From Pacificimonas pallii (GTDB lineage: Bacteria; Pseudomonadota; Alphaproteobacteria; Sphingomonadales; Sphingomonadaceae): DNA of 64,000 nucleotides. The stretch lies in the NCBI RefSeq assembly GCF_019204005.1, contig NZ_JAGSPA010000002.1, positions 186,001 to 250,000 of the forward strand, given 5' to 3'. Shown here one piece after another: positions 8,663 through 19,418 of this stretch. The number at the start of each line of letters is the position of its first letter. Position 1 is the first letter of the stretch. The notes below the pieces were generated by a model that was given only the letters and a program-made list of their open reading frames with translations, ran no database searches and was not told the origin of the DNA. The position numbers were made by a program, and so were the translations under genes.

Positions 8663-9070
8663 TTATTGCAGGCTCTCAGGGACTGCCACACTTCCCATAT
8701 CCGGGCTGACGTCCCCGGCGGAGTCCTGAACGGCGGCAGGGGCGCCACCGTCTGTCGCCGCCTGACTTCTATTGCTCACGGCTGCCTGATGCGCCCTGGC
8801 GATGGCCGCTTGCGCTTCAGGAGACAGGTCGCTTTCCGAAGGGTCGATACCCAGATCGCGCAAGGCATCGTCCGCGAGGCCTGTCGCCGAACGCGCGCCT
8901 GGCGAAACGGGCGCGGTCGCCGTTGCCGGTGCAAGCGTGGTCGATCGTAAAGAACCGTAAAAATAAACGAAAATGCCGCCGAGTACCAGAATGCCAATGC
9001 CAAGCCAGAACAAAAGGGCGTTACCCAGTTTTGGTTTTCGCGGCAGTGTCTTTTGCATCACCATGTTCAT
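8663..9070 (-). CDS. Hypothetical single-pass membrane protein
   Basis: The 135-residue product has a basic N-terminal tail, one strong transmembrane helix (LLFWLGIGILVLGGIFVYFYG, about residues 17-38) and an Ala/Pro/Ser/Thr-rich low-complexity tail that is probably periplasmic. The start at 9070 has GGAGA 5 bp upstream. Starts further upstream would extend into the non-coding leader. No family recognised. It converges on the folB/SDR pair. Confidence 0.65.
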   Translation of the reverse strand: MNMVMQKTLPRKPKLGNALLFWLGIGILVLGGIFVYFYGSLRSTTLAPATATAPVSPGARSATGLADDALRDLGIDPSESDLSPEAQAAIARAHQAAVSNRSQAATDGGAPAAVQDSAGDVSPDMGSVAVPESLQ

Positions 9071-9215
9071 ACGCTCTCCGGCACTGGCATATCGTTCTGA
9101 ATGCGAAACGAAATTTACTGTATCCGACCTACGCTTGATATAAAGCAAGAAACGGGCCATTGTTTCAATGGTCTTTGAAAAGATGCGGGAATTCTGGCCG
9201 TGTTTTGTCGCTACC

Positions 9216-9231
9216 TTTTCACCGGTGAAAA
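9216..9231. repeat. Perfect 16-bp palindrome TTTTCACCGGTGAAAA
   Basis: A perfect palindrome in the 197-bp gap between truA and the 9070 gene. It sits about 145 bp upstream of the 9070 start, so it could be an operator. It also directly follows a terminator-like hairpin. No binding protein can be named. Confidence 0.4.
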
Positions 9232-9252
9232 ATGTGTCAAGCTGACCGACAC
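9228..9252 (-). terminator. Candidate Rho-independent terminator after truA
   Basis: On the minus strand, 16 bp after the truA stop, GTGTC and GACAC form a 5-bp stem around a 9-nt loop, followed by ATTTTT. A-rich sequence before the stem lengthens the pairing. Read on the plus strand, the same hairpin is followed by six T residues, so it may act in both directions. Confidence 0.4.
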
Positions 9253-9267
9253 TTTTTTCCGCAATTG

Positions 9268-10008
9268 TCAACCATATGTCGCATTCATGAAATAAAGCCC
9301 GTCGGGCGGTGCATTGTGGCCCAGCGCCGTGCGGTCGCGCGCTTGCAGGGCACTCAGCATGTCAATCGGCGTCCACCTGCCATCGCCGACCATGACCAGG
9401 CATCCCGTGATGGAACGGATCTGGTGATGAAGAAAGCTGGGCGCGGCGGCGCGTATGAATATGCGGTCGCCGCTGCGGCTGACGTCGAGACTGGTGAGTG
9501 TCTTCACCGGGCTCAGCGCCTGGCACCGTGACGCGCGGAATGTCGTGAAATCATGCGTGCCGACCAGATGCGCCGCGGCTTGGTTCATCGCATCGACGTC
9601 CAGCGCGCGGCTGACGAGCCATTCGCGGCCGCGCGTCAATGTCAGCGGCGCGCGCCTGTTGCGGATGACATATTCATAACTGCGGCCCCTACAGTCGAAG
9701 CGGGCGTGGAAATCCGCGTCCACCGCCTCACATTTCAGGATAGAGATGGGGAGCGGACGCAGTTTCGCATTCAGCGCCTCCATCACCCGAAATGGTGTGA
9801 ATGGCCGCACGATATCGACATGTGCCACCTGCCCGAGCGCATGAACACCGGTATCGGTGCGGCCACTGCCGAATAATGTCGGGATCTCGCCGGCGAAAGC
9901 GCCGAAGGCATCCTCGATCGCGGCCTGGACCGTCGGCCCATGCGGCTGTCTTTGCCAGCCCATGAACGGCTGGCCGTCATATTCGATGGTCAGGCGGAAG
10001 CGCTGCAT
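9268..10008 (-). CDS. truA: tRNA pseudouridine(38-40) synthase
   Basis: This 246-residue TruA modifies U38-U40 in the anticodon arm of many tRNAs. The catalytic Asp lies in [15 protein letters not shown]. Other family marks are [17 protein letters not shown] at the N-terminus and [11 protein letters not shown] near the C-terminus. The start at ATG 10008 matches the conserved N-terminus and lies 19 bp inside the end of fmt, so the two are translationally coupled. The fmt-truA pair is divergent from recR-def, grouping four RNA-, peptide- and repair-processing genes. Confidence 0.95.
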   Translation of the reverse strand: MQRFRLTIEYDGQPFMGWQRQPHGPTVQAAIEDAFGAFAGEIPTLFGSGRTDTGVHALGQVAHVDIVRPFTPFRVMEALNAKLRPLPISILKCEAVDADFHARFDCRGRSYEYVIRNRRAPLTLTRGREWLVSRALDVDAMNQAAAHLVGTHDFTTFRASRCQALSPVKTLTSLDVSRSGDRIFIRAAAPSFLHHQIRSITGCLVMVGDGRWTPIDMLSALQARDRTALGHNAPPDGLYFMNATYG

Positions 10009-10910
10009 GGCGGTACTGATTCGGGCATGTCGAAACCATTTAGCAGATCGTCGATCCCCATGGGGCGTTTCCCGGGCCGCTGCACAAGACGCAGGCGAAC
10101 AGCGCCTTCTGCGCAGGCGATGGCGCGGCCATCGTGCAGCAACGTGCCGGGCGATGCCTTCTCGCCCGCAAGGACGGCTGTTTCCAGCAGCTTGATCCGC
10201 TCCCCATTGGCCCAGAACCACGCGCCGGGTGCCGGGTTCAATGCCCGCACCGTTCGTTCGATATCGATGGCGGATGCTGTGAAATCCAGCGCGGCTTCGG
10301 CCTTGTCGATCTTCGCCGCATAGCTGGCGCCCTCGTCCGGCTGCGGTTCAGGTGTCAGGGCGTCGAGGTTTTCCAGCGCCTCAAGCGCCGCTGCTGCACC
10401 GACAATCGCCAGCTCGTCGGTCAGCATCCCTGCCGTCTTACCGGCAATTTCGACCTGCCGCGTCAGCAGCATCGGCCCGGTATCCAGCCCCGCCTCCATC
10501 TGCATGATGGTCACGCCCGTCACACGGTCGCCCGCCATAATCGCGCGCTGCACGGGCGCCGCGCCGCGCCAGCGGGGCAAAAGCGACGCATGGATGTTGA
10601 TACAGCCATGTTGCGGGGCATCAAGAACGGCCTGGGGCAGGATCAGCCCATAGGCGGCGACGATTGCGATATCCGCATCGAGCGCCGCGAACTCTGCCTG
10701 GGCCGCCGCCGGTCTCAGCGATGCCGGATGGCGAACGTCCAGTCCCCGCGTTTCGGCGAGTGCGTGCACCGCGGTCTGCTGGGGCTTTTTTCCGCGCCGC
10801 GCGGCGCGCGGCGGCTGTGTGTAGACCGCGGCGATCTGGTGACCCGCCGCGTGGATCTCGCGCAGTGCGGTCGCCGCAAATGGCGGTGTGCCCATGAAAA
10901 TGATACGCAT
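9990..10910 (-). CDS. fmt: Methionyl-tRNA formyltransferase
   Basis: This 306-residue Fmt formylates the initiator Met-tRNA using 10-formyl-tetrahydrofolate. The N-terminal [14 protein letters not shown], the catalytic [19 protein letters not shown] (Asn-His with a following Asp) and the [17 protein letters not shown] loop are all present, and a C-terminal OB-fold follows. It is co-transcribed with truA. Peptide deformylase, which removes the same formyl group, is encoded nearby on the opposite strand. Confidence 0.96.
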   Translation of the reverse strand: MRIIFMGTPPFAATALREIHAAGHQIAAVYTQPPRAARRGKKPQQTAVHALAETRGLDVRHPASLRPAAAQAEFAALDADIAIVAAYGLILPQAVLDAPQHGCINIHASLLPRWRGAAPVQRAIMAGDRVTGVTIMQMEAGLDTGPMLLTRQVEIAGKTAGMLTDELAIVGAAAALEALENLDALTPEPQPDEGASYAAKIDKAEAALDFTASAIDIERTVRALNPAPGAWFWANGERIKLLETAVLAGEKASPGTLLHDGRAIACAEGAVRLRLVQRPGKRPMGIDDLLNGFDMPESVPPCSASA

Positions 10911-11059
10911 GCCGGGGACCTAGAGGCGGCGAACCCCCGGATGCAATGCCAAAGCGCGGTGCGGGTCGCCATTGCGTTCTGTGGTCGGGAAAATCCAATG
11001 GGCAAAAGGATTGAGATCAACCGCTTCCGCGTCCCGCTGGAATCCTCTAGACTGACGGA

Positions 11060-11659
11060 ATGTCATCCCCTGAAATCGATGCGCTGACGCAGGCGCTGTC
11101 CCGCCTGCCGGGCCTTGGCCCGCGATCGGCGCGGCGCGCGGTGCTGCATTTGCTGAAACGGCGGGAGACGGCGCTGGAGCCATTGCGCGCCGCTCTCGAT
11201 GCCGTCGATGCGCGCATGTCGACCTGCTCGACCTGCGGCAATGTGGACACGAACAATCCCTGTCACATCTGCACCGATCCGCGCCGGGACGACACGCTGC
11301 TCGCCGTCGTCGAGGATGTGGCTGACCTGTGGGCGATGGACCGGGCGCGGCTTTTTTCCGGTCGATACCATGTGCTTGGCGGGCGCCTGTCCGCATTGGA
11401 GGGTGTCGGACCGGAAGATTTGTCCGTCGAGCAGCTTCTCGTCAGGGCACGGGATGAACGCGTTACCGAGGTCGTTCTTGCCATGAATGCGACCATGGAA
11501 GGGCAAACCACGCTCTATTATATCGCCGAGCGGCTGGAGAGCATGAACGTGAATGTGACGACGTTGGCGCACGGCGTGCCGGTCGGCGGTGAGCTCGACT
11601 ATCTTGACGAAGGAACGATTGCGCAGGCCTTGCGGGCGCGCCAGCCGCTTTCTAGATAA
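11060..11659 (+). CDS. recR: Recombination mediator protein RecR
   Basis: This 199-residue RecR works with RecO/RecF to load RecA at gaps. It has a helix-hairpin-helix ([20 protein letters not shown], residues 12-31), a four-Cys zinc site ([16 protein letters not shown], about 56-71) and a Toprim domain that follows ([16 protein letters not shown]). Six bp separate its stop from def. Confidence 0.97.
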   Translation: MSSPEIDALTQALSRLPGLGPRSARRAVLHLLKRRETALEPLRAALDAVDARMSTCSTCGNVDTNNPCHICTDPRRDDTLLAVVEDVADLWAMDRARLFSGRYHVLGGRLSALEGVGPEDLSVEQLLVRARDERVTEVVLAMNATMEGQTTLYYIAERLESMNVNVTTLAHGVPVGGELDYLDEGTIAQALRARQPLSR

Positions 11660-11665
11660 TCGACC

Positions 11666-12202
11666 ATGGCCATTCTTCCTATCATCGAGACCCCCGATCC
11701 ACTGCTGAAGCAGGTGTCCCAGCCTGTGGATGCCGTCACCGATGAGCTCCGCGTGTTGATGGATGACATGCTGGAAACGATGTACGCCGCGCCGGGCATC
11801 GGCCTTGCGGCGGTTCAGGTCGGGCATCCGGTACGTGCGCTCGTCATCGACTTGCAGGAGCTTCCCGAGGGTGAGGAGGATGACGAGAAGCGCGTCCGCA
11901 ATCCGATGTATTTCGTGAACCCTGAAATTCTGGAAACGTCAGAAGAGATGACGTCCTACAATGAGGGCTGTCTCTCGGTGCCCGAACAATATGCCGATGT
12001 GAAGCGCCCGTCGACGATCACCGCACGCTGGCTGGATTATGACGGCAAGCCGCATGAGCGGGAAATCGGCGGTTTTCTGGCGACCGTTCTGCAGCACGAG
12101 ATGGACCATTTGGAAGGCGTTCTTTTCATCGATCATCTGTCAAAACTGAAGCGTGACATGGTCTTGAAGAAGCTGACGAAAATGCGGCGCCTCGCCGCCT
12201 AG
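11666..12202 (+). CDS. def: Peptide deformylase
   Basis: This 178-residue metalloenzyme removes N-terminal formyl groups from new proteins. Its three signature motifs are [10 protein letters not shown] (motif I, with Val in place of the common Pro), EGCLSVPEQ (the Cys ligand) and [12 protein letters not shown] (HExxH). It is in an operon with recR and next to the divergent fmt, giving formylation and deformylation genes in one neighbourhood. Confidence 0.96.
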   Translation: MAILPIIETPDPLLKQVSQPVDAVTDELRVLMDDMLETMYAAPGIGLAAVQVGHPVRALVIDLQELPEGEEDDEKRVRNPMYFVNPEILETSEEMTSYNEGCLSVPEQYADVKRPSTITARWLDYDGKPHEREIGGFLATVLQHEMDHLEGVLFIDHLSKLKRDMVLKKLTKMRRLAA

Positions 12203-12454
12203 CAGCGGTTTTTCGACAATCATGTCGCGCTTTATGGTCGGCGATGTTACCGGGTTTGCAGTTCCGGTCACGCCGCGGATGGAGGTCTGTGCGTTGTCCG
12301 GCAGTGCGTTTCAGTTGATCCGTTCTGATTGATTGACACCGCCTTCTGTCGGCCTGCTGCGGTATATTTTCCTTAACTTGCGTCAATATGGACGGAACAT
12401 ACACACGCCGCTGTCGTTCGGTTTTGTACAGTCGTAAAATGGAAAGAGGCAAGC

Positions 12455-12715
12455 ATGGTCGCCCAGACAAGGGTGCTTCTCCTAGGTTTGTTTTGTCTGC
12501 TGGGCGTTTCGGCATGCTCGGGCGAATCGGATTCTGACAGCCCCGAGATGGTGGGCGGCGATGTCATGATCACCGATGAGAAGGGCGTGCCGCTGGCGGC
12601 GGTAGGCGCAAATGCCGCGGATGATGACGAGATGGAAACAGTAGAGCGTGATGGGTCATCGGGCAGCGGCGCGGATTTCCAGCAAGGCGATCAAGGCGCT
12701 TCATCCGCGCCTTAG
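12455..12715 (+). CDS. Small predicted lipoprotein
   Basis: This 86-residue protein has a typical lipoprotein signal: basic start, hydrophobic LLLGLFCLLG and lipobox VSAC with Cys21 as the lipidation site. The mature part is short, acidic and Gly/Asp/Ser-rich, and no fold is recognised. It stands alone after a 252-bp gap that I read as non-coding, and it converges on bpt. Weak homology is expected for such proteins. Confidence 0.65.
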   Translation: MVAQTRVLLLGLFCLLGVSACSGESDSDSPEMVGGDVMITDEKGVPLAAVGANAADDDEMETVERDGSSGSGADFQQGDQGASSAP

Positions 12716-12736
12716 ACAGGCGGCCGCTGCGCCTGG

Positions 12737-13474
12737 CTAGTCCCTGCGCGTCCAGCCGCCATCTTCGAGGGCTTCCAATGGACGGAAGCGATTTTTGTAC
12801 GCCATGCGCTGGCACCCTTCGATCCAATATCCAAGATAGACATAGGGCTGGCCCGCGGCCTTCGCGCGGGCGATATGATCGACGATCATATAGGTACCCA
12901 TGCCTTGCCGGTCATCGAGATCGGGGTCGAAAAAACTATATACCATGCTTAGGCCGTCCGCCTGCTGGTCAGTCAGGCATACACCGATTAAGCGGCCAAT
13001 TTTCCTTCCTGTTTCCGGCGGTTCCCGATATTCGATGACGAGCGAGCCCACCGGCGTCTGTTCGACCATGTCAGCATAATCATGCTGGTCCATATCGCTC
13101 ATGCCGCCAACCGGGTGGCGGGCATCGAGATACCGTCTCAGCAGTGCGAACTGTTCGCTGGTTGCGCGGGTTTCGCAGGCATTCACGCTTAAATCGGAAT
13201 GCTTTCGTATTAGCCGCCGCTGAGATGTGCTCGCTTTGAATTCATTCGCGATCACGCGGACCGATATGCATTTGCGGCACCCGTCACAGCTGGGCCGGTA
13301 CACGACATTCTGTGAACGGCGAAAGCCGGTGCGCGCCAGCGCCTCGAGCAACTGGTCCGCATTCGCACCGCGCAGTTCGGTAAACACCTTTCGCTCCATC
13401 CGGCCCGGCAGATACGGACAGGGCGCAGGCGCGGTCACGAAAAAGCGCGGCAGGCGGAAACTCTGGTCGGTCAC
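12737..13474 (-). CDS. bpt: Aspartate/glutamate leucyltransferase (arginyltransferase family)
   Basis: The 245-residue enzyme transfers leucine from Leu-tRNA to proteins with N-terminal Asp or Glu, marking them for ClpS/ClpAP degradation (bacterial N-end rule). Family signatures are [16 protein letters not shown], the Cys-rich [16 protein letters not shown] and the GNAT-like C-terminal [17 protein letters not shown]. It starts at GTG 13474, and the length is usual for Bpt. Confidence 0.93.
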   Translation of the reverse strand: MTDQSFRLPRFFVTAPAPCPYLPGRMERKVFTELRGANADQLLEALARTGFRRSQNVVYRPSCDGCRKCISVRVIANEFKASTSQRRLIRKHSDLSVNACETRATSEQFALLRRYLDARHPVGGMSDMDQHDYADMVEQTPVGSLVIEYREPPETGRKIGRLIGVCLTDQQADGLSMVYSFFDPDLDDRQGMGTYMIVDHIARAKAAGQPYVYLGYWIEGCQRMAYKNRFRPLEALEDGGWTRRD

Positions 13475-13585
13475 GGCCTTATCATAACCAAGCCCAGGCG
13501 TGTTCGGCTAGGCTAACAATGTCTCCCGTTCGAGATGCACGCCCAGACTATGTCGCAGACCTTAACATTTGGCGCGCACCATGAT

Positions 13586-14809
13586 TCAGGCGAGTTCGAT
13601 CATACGGACCTCGTAGCCATGACTTCTCAGGCCCTCCACCAGCCGGTCGAGATGGGCGGCGTCGCGTGTTTCGCACTCGATATCGGTGATCAAACCCTTC
13701 GCGGGCAGGCTCGTGAACACCCGCTGGTGATAGACTTCCAGAATGTTGACCTGATGTTCCTCAAACAGGCGCGCAACGTTGAAAAGCTGCCCCGGACGAT
13801 CCTTCAGGCGGATACGCAGGCGCGCCAGGCGGCCGCTTCTTGCGAGGTCGCGCAGCAGCACGTTCGCAAGCAGGCGCGTATCGATATTGCCGCCGCATAG
13901 CGGTAGCCCGACCTTGCGTCCCCGGAACCGCTGCGGATGGGCGAGGAGCGCGGCAAGGCCAGCTGCGCCTGCGCCTTCGACAACGGTCTTCTCAATGCCA
14001 AGCAGCATGGAGACGGACTGTTCGAGTTCGCGTTCCGCCACCAGAACGACCTCGTCGACCATCTCTTTCACGATCTGGAAGTTGAGCTCGCCGGGCGACT
14101 TGACGCTGATGCCCTCAGCCAGGCTGTCACCATCGCACACGACCGCCTCGCCGCGCATCTTCCCGTACATGGAAGGATAGAGCGCGGCCTGCACGCCAAC
14201 GATTTCTATGTCGGGTTTGAGATGCTTTGCCGCGATGGCCATTCCAGAAATGAGTCCGCCACCGCCGATAGGGACGCAGAGCATGTCGAGATCAGGCGCG
14301 TCCTCGAGCATTTCCACTGCCACCGTGCCCGCTCCGGCAACGATGTAGGGATCATCGAACGGGTGTACGAAGGTGAGGTCGCGTTTCTTCTCGAGCGTCC
14401 GGGCATGTGCGAACGCGTCGTCGAATGTCTCGCCATGCAGGACGACATTCGCGCCGTGGCCCTCTGTCTGCGTGACCTTCACGATGGGCGTCGGCTTGGG
14501 CATGACGATGGTGGTCGGTATGCCCAGGCGCGCGGCGTGATAGCTAAGCCCCTGGCTGTGATTGCCAGCCGAGGCGGCGATAACGCCCTTTGTGCGCTCC
14601 TCATCCGTCAGTGACAGCAGCTTGTTGAGCGCTCCGCGCTCCTTGAAAGCCGCGGTGAACTGCAAATTCTCGAACTTCAGCCAGACGTCGGCACCGGTGA
14701 TATTGCTCAACGTCTTGGCGTGCATGCAGGGCGTGCGGATGACGTGTCCGTGAATGGCTTTCTGCGCAGCCTGGATATGTTCAAAGGTGACGGGCGGTTT
14801 GTAGGTCAT
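13586..14809 (-). CDS. Threonine ammonia-lyase with C-terminal ACT domain
   Basis: This 407-residue fold-type II PLP enzyme deaminates threonine to 2-oxobutyrate. The PLP lysine lies in FTAAFKERGALN (about residue 58), with the phosphate-binding GGGGLISG near 190. The last roughly 75 residues form one ACT domain (RLKDRPGQLFNVARLFEE). A single ACT and this length fit the TdcB/short IlvA type, not the 500-residue IlvA with two ACT-like domains. Allosteric control by isoleucine or valine is possible but not shown. Confidence 0.9.
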   Translation of the reverse strand: MTYKPPVTFEHIQAAQKAIHGHVIRTPCMHAKTLSNITGADVWLKFENLQFTAAFKERGALNKLLSLTDEERTKGVIAASAGNHSQGLSYHAARLGIPTTIVMPKPTPIVKVTQTEGHGANVVLHGETFDDAFAHARTLEKKRDLTFVHPFDDPYIVAGAGTVAVEMLEDAPDLDMLCVPIGGGGLISGMAIAAKHLKPDIEIVGVQAALYPSMYGKMRGEAVVCDGDSLAEGISVKSPGELNFQIVKEMVDEVVLVAERELEQSVSMLLGIEKTVVEGAGAAGLAALLAHPQRFRGRKVGLPLCGGNIDTRLLANVLLRDLARSGRLARLRIRLKDRPGQLFNVARLFEEHQVNILEVYHQRVFTSLPAKGLITDIECETRDAAHLDRLVEGLRSHGYEVRMIELA

Positions 14810-14867
14810 TGCGGCGCTCTATTCATTTTATGAGGCATATGCCAGAGGCTACGCGGCAGGAAATGCG

Positions 14868-15998
<1,131 letters not shown>

Positions 15999-16008
15999 TC
16001 ACGAGCCT

Positions 16009-16152
16009 GAGTCATGAGGTCAAGTCACATGAATCCAATGAGTTGTTTTAGGACTCTGAGTCAAAATGAGAACAAAATATGGCCGCTACCATGGATTGAG
16101 TCCGCACGGGAGGTGGAGGCACAAGACCTAGTGGGTGTTGCGAAAAAGACTC
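16009..16152. promoter_or_regulatory. Cluster of six GANTC sites upstream of ccrM
   Basis: GANTC sites lie at 16009-16013, 16031-16035, 16052-16056, 16058-16062, 16098-16102 and 16148-16152. About half a site is expected in 144 bp by chance. They cover the gap between rnhB and ccrM, and the last overlaps the rnhB stop. In Caulobacter the ccrM promoter contains GANTC sites whose methylation state affects transcription. The same logic is inferred here. Confidence 0.6.
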
Positions 16153-16768
16153 AACAAGCGGCTGAGTTGGCCGCTGCGTCCAAAGCCATGCGAACTGGCG
16201 CGAAGCTTCTGCGATGGTGTTCGGTTGCCCCGTGCCGTGCCAGCGCCGCTTTATGCTGCGGCGTGCCATAGCCCTGATTGCTGCACCAGCCATAAAGCGG
16301 GTGGGCCGCCGCCAGGATCTGCATCTGCCGGTCGCGCGTGACCTTGGCGATAATGGAAGCTGCGGCGATAGAGAGGCATCTGGCGTCGCCCTTCACAAGG
16401 GTACGCGAGGGCCGGTTCCAGCGCGGCGTTCGGTTCCCGTCGATCAGAACCATCGCTGGCACGCGGGGCAGGGCAGTGACCGCGCGTTCCATCGCGAGCA
16501 TTGTTGCCCATAAAATGTTGATGTCGTCGATTTCGGCAACCGAAGCCTCTCCGATACCGACTTCCGCAGTCTCCATTAGCTTATCGAAAAGGGATTCGCG
16601 CTTGCCTGCGGTGAGCATTTTGGAATCGGCTAGTCCAGGGGGGATGGCATCCGGGTTCAGGATGACCGCCGCCGCCACGACGGGACCCGCGAGAGGTCCG
16701 CGCCCGGCCTCGTCGACGCCGCACACCGGATGCGGGCCGCCGCGCTCCTCATCATATGTCGGGATCAC
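16151..16768 (-). CDS. rnhB: Ribonuclease HII
   Basis: This 205-residue enzyme cleaves RNA in RNA-DNA hybrids and removes single ribonucleotides from DNA. The active-site Asp-Glu pair is in [15 protein letters not shown]; further acidic residues lie in LIDGN and in the segment after [13 protein letters not shown]. It overlaps thiD by 4 bp and is followed by ccrM after a 170-bp gap rich in GANTC sites. The rnhB-ccrM order is common in Sphingomonadales. Confidence 0.96.
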   Translation of the reverse strand: MIPTYDEERGGPHPVCGVDEAGRGPLAGPVVAAAVILNPDAIPPGLADSKMLTAGKRESLFDKLMETAEVGIGEASVAEIDDINILWATMLAMERAVTALPRVPAMVLIDGNRTPRWNRPSRTLVKGDARCLSIAAASIIAKVTRDRQMQILAAAHPLYGWCSNQGYGTPQHKAALARHGATEHHRRSFAPVRMALDAAANSAAC

Positions 16769-17559
16769 GCCGATAACGGCCAGTCATGCCCCAGAGGGCC
16801 ATGACCATGACCGAAGCCGGGTGCGGACGCGATCGCCCGGCGAACATAATCACAGGCGGTTTGGAATGCTGCCTCAAGTGGGACACCTTTGCCAAGTTCA
16901 GTGGCAAGTGCGGACGCCAGGCTGCACCCGGTGCCGTGCGTGCTTTGCGTGTGGATACGCGGGCTCTCGATCCTGCTGACCTGTCCGTCAGGGCTGACCA
17001 GAACGTCGGTCAACATGTCCGACAGCAGATGACCGCCTTTGGCGATTACGGCATTTCCATACGCCTCCACAAGTATTGTGGCTGCGGCAATCATACTGTC
17101 GACATCGTCGACTTCCTCACCGGCGAGCAATTCGAGTTCCGGGATATTGGGTGTCACGACCGTGGCGGCAGGCAGCGCGAATTTTCTAAGACTGCCAATC
17201 GCGTCATCACTCAGCAGCCGGTCACCGCTGGTGGCGATCATCACGGGGTCGACCACGATGGGGGCGTCGACATGGACGAGCGCCTTGAAAATTGCCGCAG
17301 TCACGCGTGAATTGCCGAGCATGCCCGTCTTTACGGCATCGACGCCGATATCATCGACGCAGGCCGCGATCTGTGCGGCGACGCTGGCGGCCGTCATGGC
17401 ATCGATATGTGTGACCCCCAGCGTATTCTGCGCCGTGACGGCGGTAATCGCGGTCATCGCATAGCCGCCGAGCATCGTGATTGTCTTGATATCCGCCTGA
17501 ATGCCCGCGCCGCCGGACGAATCGGACCCTGCGACAGAAAGGATGCGCGGCTGCATCAT
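16765..17559 (-). CDS. thiD: Bifunctional hydroxymethylpyrimidine kinase/phosphomethylpyrimidine kinase
   Basis: This 264-residue ribokinase-fold enzyme makes HMP-PP for thiamine synthesis. N-terminal [18 protein letters not shown], central [14 protein letters not shown] and the C-terminal anion hole [13 protein letters not shown] are diagnostic. The start is one of two adjacent ATGs (17559 or 17556); longer versions would run into glmM. It overlaps rnhB by 4 bp and follows glmM by 22 bp, so all three are likely one transcript. I saw no TPP riboswitch. Confidence 0.94.
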   Translation of the reverse strand: MMQPRILSVAGSDSSGGAGIQADIKTITMLGGYAMTAITAVTAQNTLGVTHIDAMTAASVAAQIAACVDDIGVDAVKTGMLGNSRVTAAIFKALVHVDAPIVVDPVMIATSGDRLLSDDAIGSLRKFALPAATVVTPNIPELELLAGEEVDDVDSMIAAATILVEAYGNAVIAKGGHLLSDMLTDVLVSPDGQVSRIESPRIHTQSTHGTGCSLASALATELGKGVPLEAAFQTACDYVRRAIASAPGFGHGHGPLGHDWPLSA

Positions 17560-17581
17560 GCAGAACCATGTCCCATCCGTT

Positions 17582-18919
17582 TCAGGCGGCTTTCCGAACC
17601 GCTTCGCAGATGCCGTCCACGAGCGTCTCGACAAGGTCGGGATCGTCGCCTTCCGCCATAACCCGGATAACGGGCTCGGTCCCGGATTTGCGGATCAGGA
17701 CCCGGCCGGTATTGCCAAGCTTCGTTTCCGCGTCCGCGATGGCTTTCTGCACGCTGTCCTGTTCCAGCGGCGTACCGCCGTTGAAGCGGACGTTCTTCAA
17801 TATTTGCGGCAGGGGTTCGAACACCCGCAGAAGTTCCGACGCCGGCTTGCCGCTTTCGACAAGGCAGGCAAGGATCTGAAGCGCGGCAACCAAACCGTCG
17901 CCGGTTGTCGCATAATCCGACATGATGAGGTGGCCGGACTGTTCTCCGCCGACATTATAGCCTTTGGCCCGCATGGCCTCGAGGACATAGCGATCGCCCA
18001 CATTTGTGCGCTCCAGCTTCAGGCGCTCACCTTCCAGATAGCGTTCCAGGCCCAGGTTCGACATCACCGTGGCGACCAGTCCGCCGCCTTTCAGACGGTC
18101 GGTGTCCGCCCAGCTTTTGGTAATGCGCGCCATCAACTGGTCGCCATCGACAATATTGCCCTTCTCGTCGCAAACGATCAGCCGGTCAGCGTCGCCGTCG
18201 AGCGCGATGCCGATGTCGGCACTGATGTCGCGCACCATCTCCTGCATCAGCTTCGGTGCGGTCGAACCGACGTTCGCGTTGATATTATAACCATTTGGCT
18301 GGACGCCGATCGCCGTTACATTCGCGCCAAGTTCCCAAAGGGCGCTGGGCGCGACCGTGTAGGAGGCCCCATGCGCACAATCGACAACGATATTCAGGCC
18401 GTCGAGACGCAGATGTTCCGGAAAGGTCATTTTCGCGTCGTGGATGTAGCGTCCGCGCGCATCCTCGATCTTGCGGGACCGGCCAATGGCTTCCGGTTTT
18501 GCGAGCCGCGGCGCCTTTTTCAGCAAGGCCTCGATCTCGGCTTCGTCTTCGTCTGACAGCTTATATCCATCAGGACCGAAAAACTTGATACCATTGTCGT
18601 GAAAGGGATTGTGACTGGCGGAGATCATCACGCCAAGGTCGGCGCGCATCGACCGGGTCAAAAGCGCGACGGCGGGTGTGGGCAGGGGACCGACCTGGAC
18701 CACGTCCATGCCCACGCTGGTAAAGCCGGCGACGAGTGCCGATTCGAACATATAGCCGCTCAATCGCGTGTCCTTGCCAATGACGACACGGTGCCGGTGA
18801 TCGCCGCGCAGGAATTTCGCGCCTGCCGCCTGTCCGATTTTCATGATCATGTCGGGTGTCAACGGGTCGGAATTCGTCAAACCGCGAATGCCGTCCGTTC
18901 CGAAATATGATCGGCCCAT
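17582..18919 (-). CDS. glmM: Phosphoglucosamine mutase
   Basis: This 445-residue mutase converts glucosamine-6-phosphate to glucosamine-1-phosphate for peptidoglycan and LPS precursors. The phosphoserine loop is [13 protein letters not shown], the metal-binding loop DGDADR and the sugar-binding loop GGEQSGH. The C-terminal phosphate-binding [12 protein letters not shown] is intact. The start at ATG 18919 fits the conserved [13 protein letters not shown]-terminus and has AGGGG close by. Confidence 0.97.
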   Translation of the reverse strand: MGRSYFGTDGIRGLTNSDPLTPDMIMKIGQAAGAKFLRGDHRHRVVIGKDTRLSGYMFESALVAGFTSVGMDVVQVGPLPTPAVALLTRSMRADLGVMISASHNPFHDNGIKFFGPDGYKLSDEDEAEIEALLKKAPRLAKPEAIGRSRKIEDARGRYIHDAKMTFPEHLRLDGLNIVVDCAHGASYTVAPSALWELGANVTAIGVQPNGYNINANVGSTAPKLMQEMVRDISADIGIALDGDADRLIVCDEKGNIVDGDQLMARITKSWADTDRLKGGGLVATVMSNLGLERYLEGERLKLERTNVGDRYVLEAMRAKGYNVGGEQSGHLIMSDYATTGDGLVAALQILACLVESGKPASELLRVFEPLPQILKNVRFNGGTPLEQDSVQKAIADAETKLGNTGRVLIRKSGTEPVIRVMAEGDDPDLVETLVDGICEAVRKAA

Positions 18920-18974
18920 AAACCCCTGTCTCCTGTCACGCCTGTTTTGCCCCATGGGCGAACGCCTGGTTTAA

Positions 18975-19139
18975 TTATCCCCGCTTACCCATCGATGAAC
19001 GGAATGTGCAATCCGCTTCATCCTGGCCTTGCGGCTCGTTCGCCGTTTCGGCGGCTCGGGCCGCCGCCTTTCGCCGCCTCAGATTTTCCCGCAGCGCCGC
19101 CGCGAGACGTGCCTGCCGCCCGGTTGTCTTTTCGCTCAC
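18975..19139 (-). CDS. Small conserved basic protein upstream of glmM
   Basis: A 54-residue frame starts at GTG 19139 with GGAG 9 bp upstream. Its core RQARLAAALRENLRRRKAAARA is a very basic amphipathic helix of a kind I have seen next to glmM or tRNA-Thr in sphingomonads. The frame stays open further upstream only because it runs antisense through tRNA-Thr, so that part is not coding. The function is unknown; nucleic-acid binding is a guess from charge. Confidence 0.55.
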   Translation of the reverse strand: MSEKTTGRQARLAAALRENLRRRKAAARAAETANEPQGQDEADCTFRSSMGKRG

Positions 19140-19207
19140 CTGTTTCGGCTCCAATCGCTTGACATGAGACCCTCCGCCAACATAGCAGGCCCGCACTCCC
19201 GTACCAT

Positions 19208-19282
19208 GCTGCCGTAGCTCAGTGGTAGAGCACACCCTTGGTAAGGGTGAGGCCGAGAGTTCGATCCTCTCCGGCAGCACCA
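19208..19282 (+). tRNA. tRNA-Thr (GGT)
   Basis: The acceptor stem pairs GCTGCCG with CGGCAGC, with discriminator A and an encoded CCA. The anticodon stem-loop is CACCC-TTGGTAA-GGGTG with anticodon GGT, reading ACC. The T arm is GAGAG-TTCGATC-CTCTC. I saw no repeat of its 3' end nearby that would mark an integrated element. Confidence 0.95.
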
Positions 19283-19418
19283 TTTTCTCCTTACGGGAAA
19301 GAGCCAATATCCTGATAATGGTTTTTGCGTGTTTTCCTGTCATTGGTTGGATCGCATTGTGTTGCTATGCACCCGACATGGATAAGGCGACGATGTGGGT
19401 ATCGTGAGGAAAATGAAT

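Noticed and set aside
17501-18556. 351-codon open frame antisense to glmM
   Set aside because: It is a shadow of the strongly conserved glmM frame.
19140-19343. Upstream extension of the small gene before glmM, reading PERIELSAS... through tRNA-Thr
   Set aside because: This is the well-known spurious translation of a tRNA in antisense; the tRNA structure is complete, so this stretch is not protein-coding.
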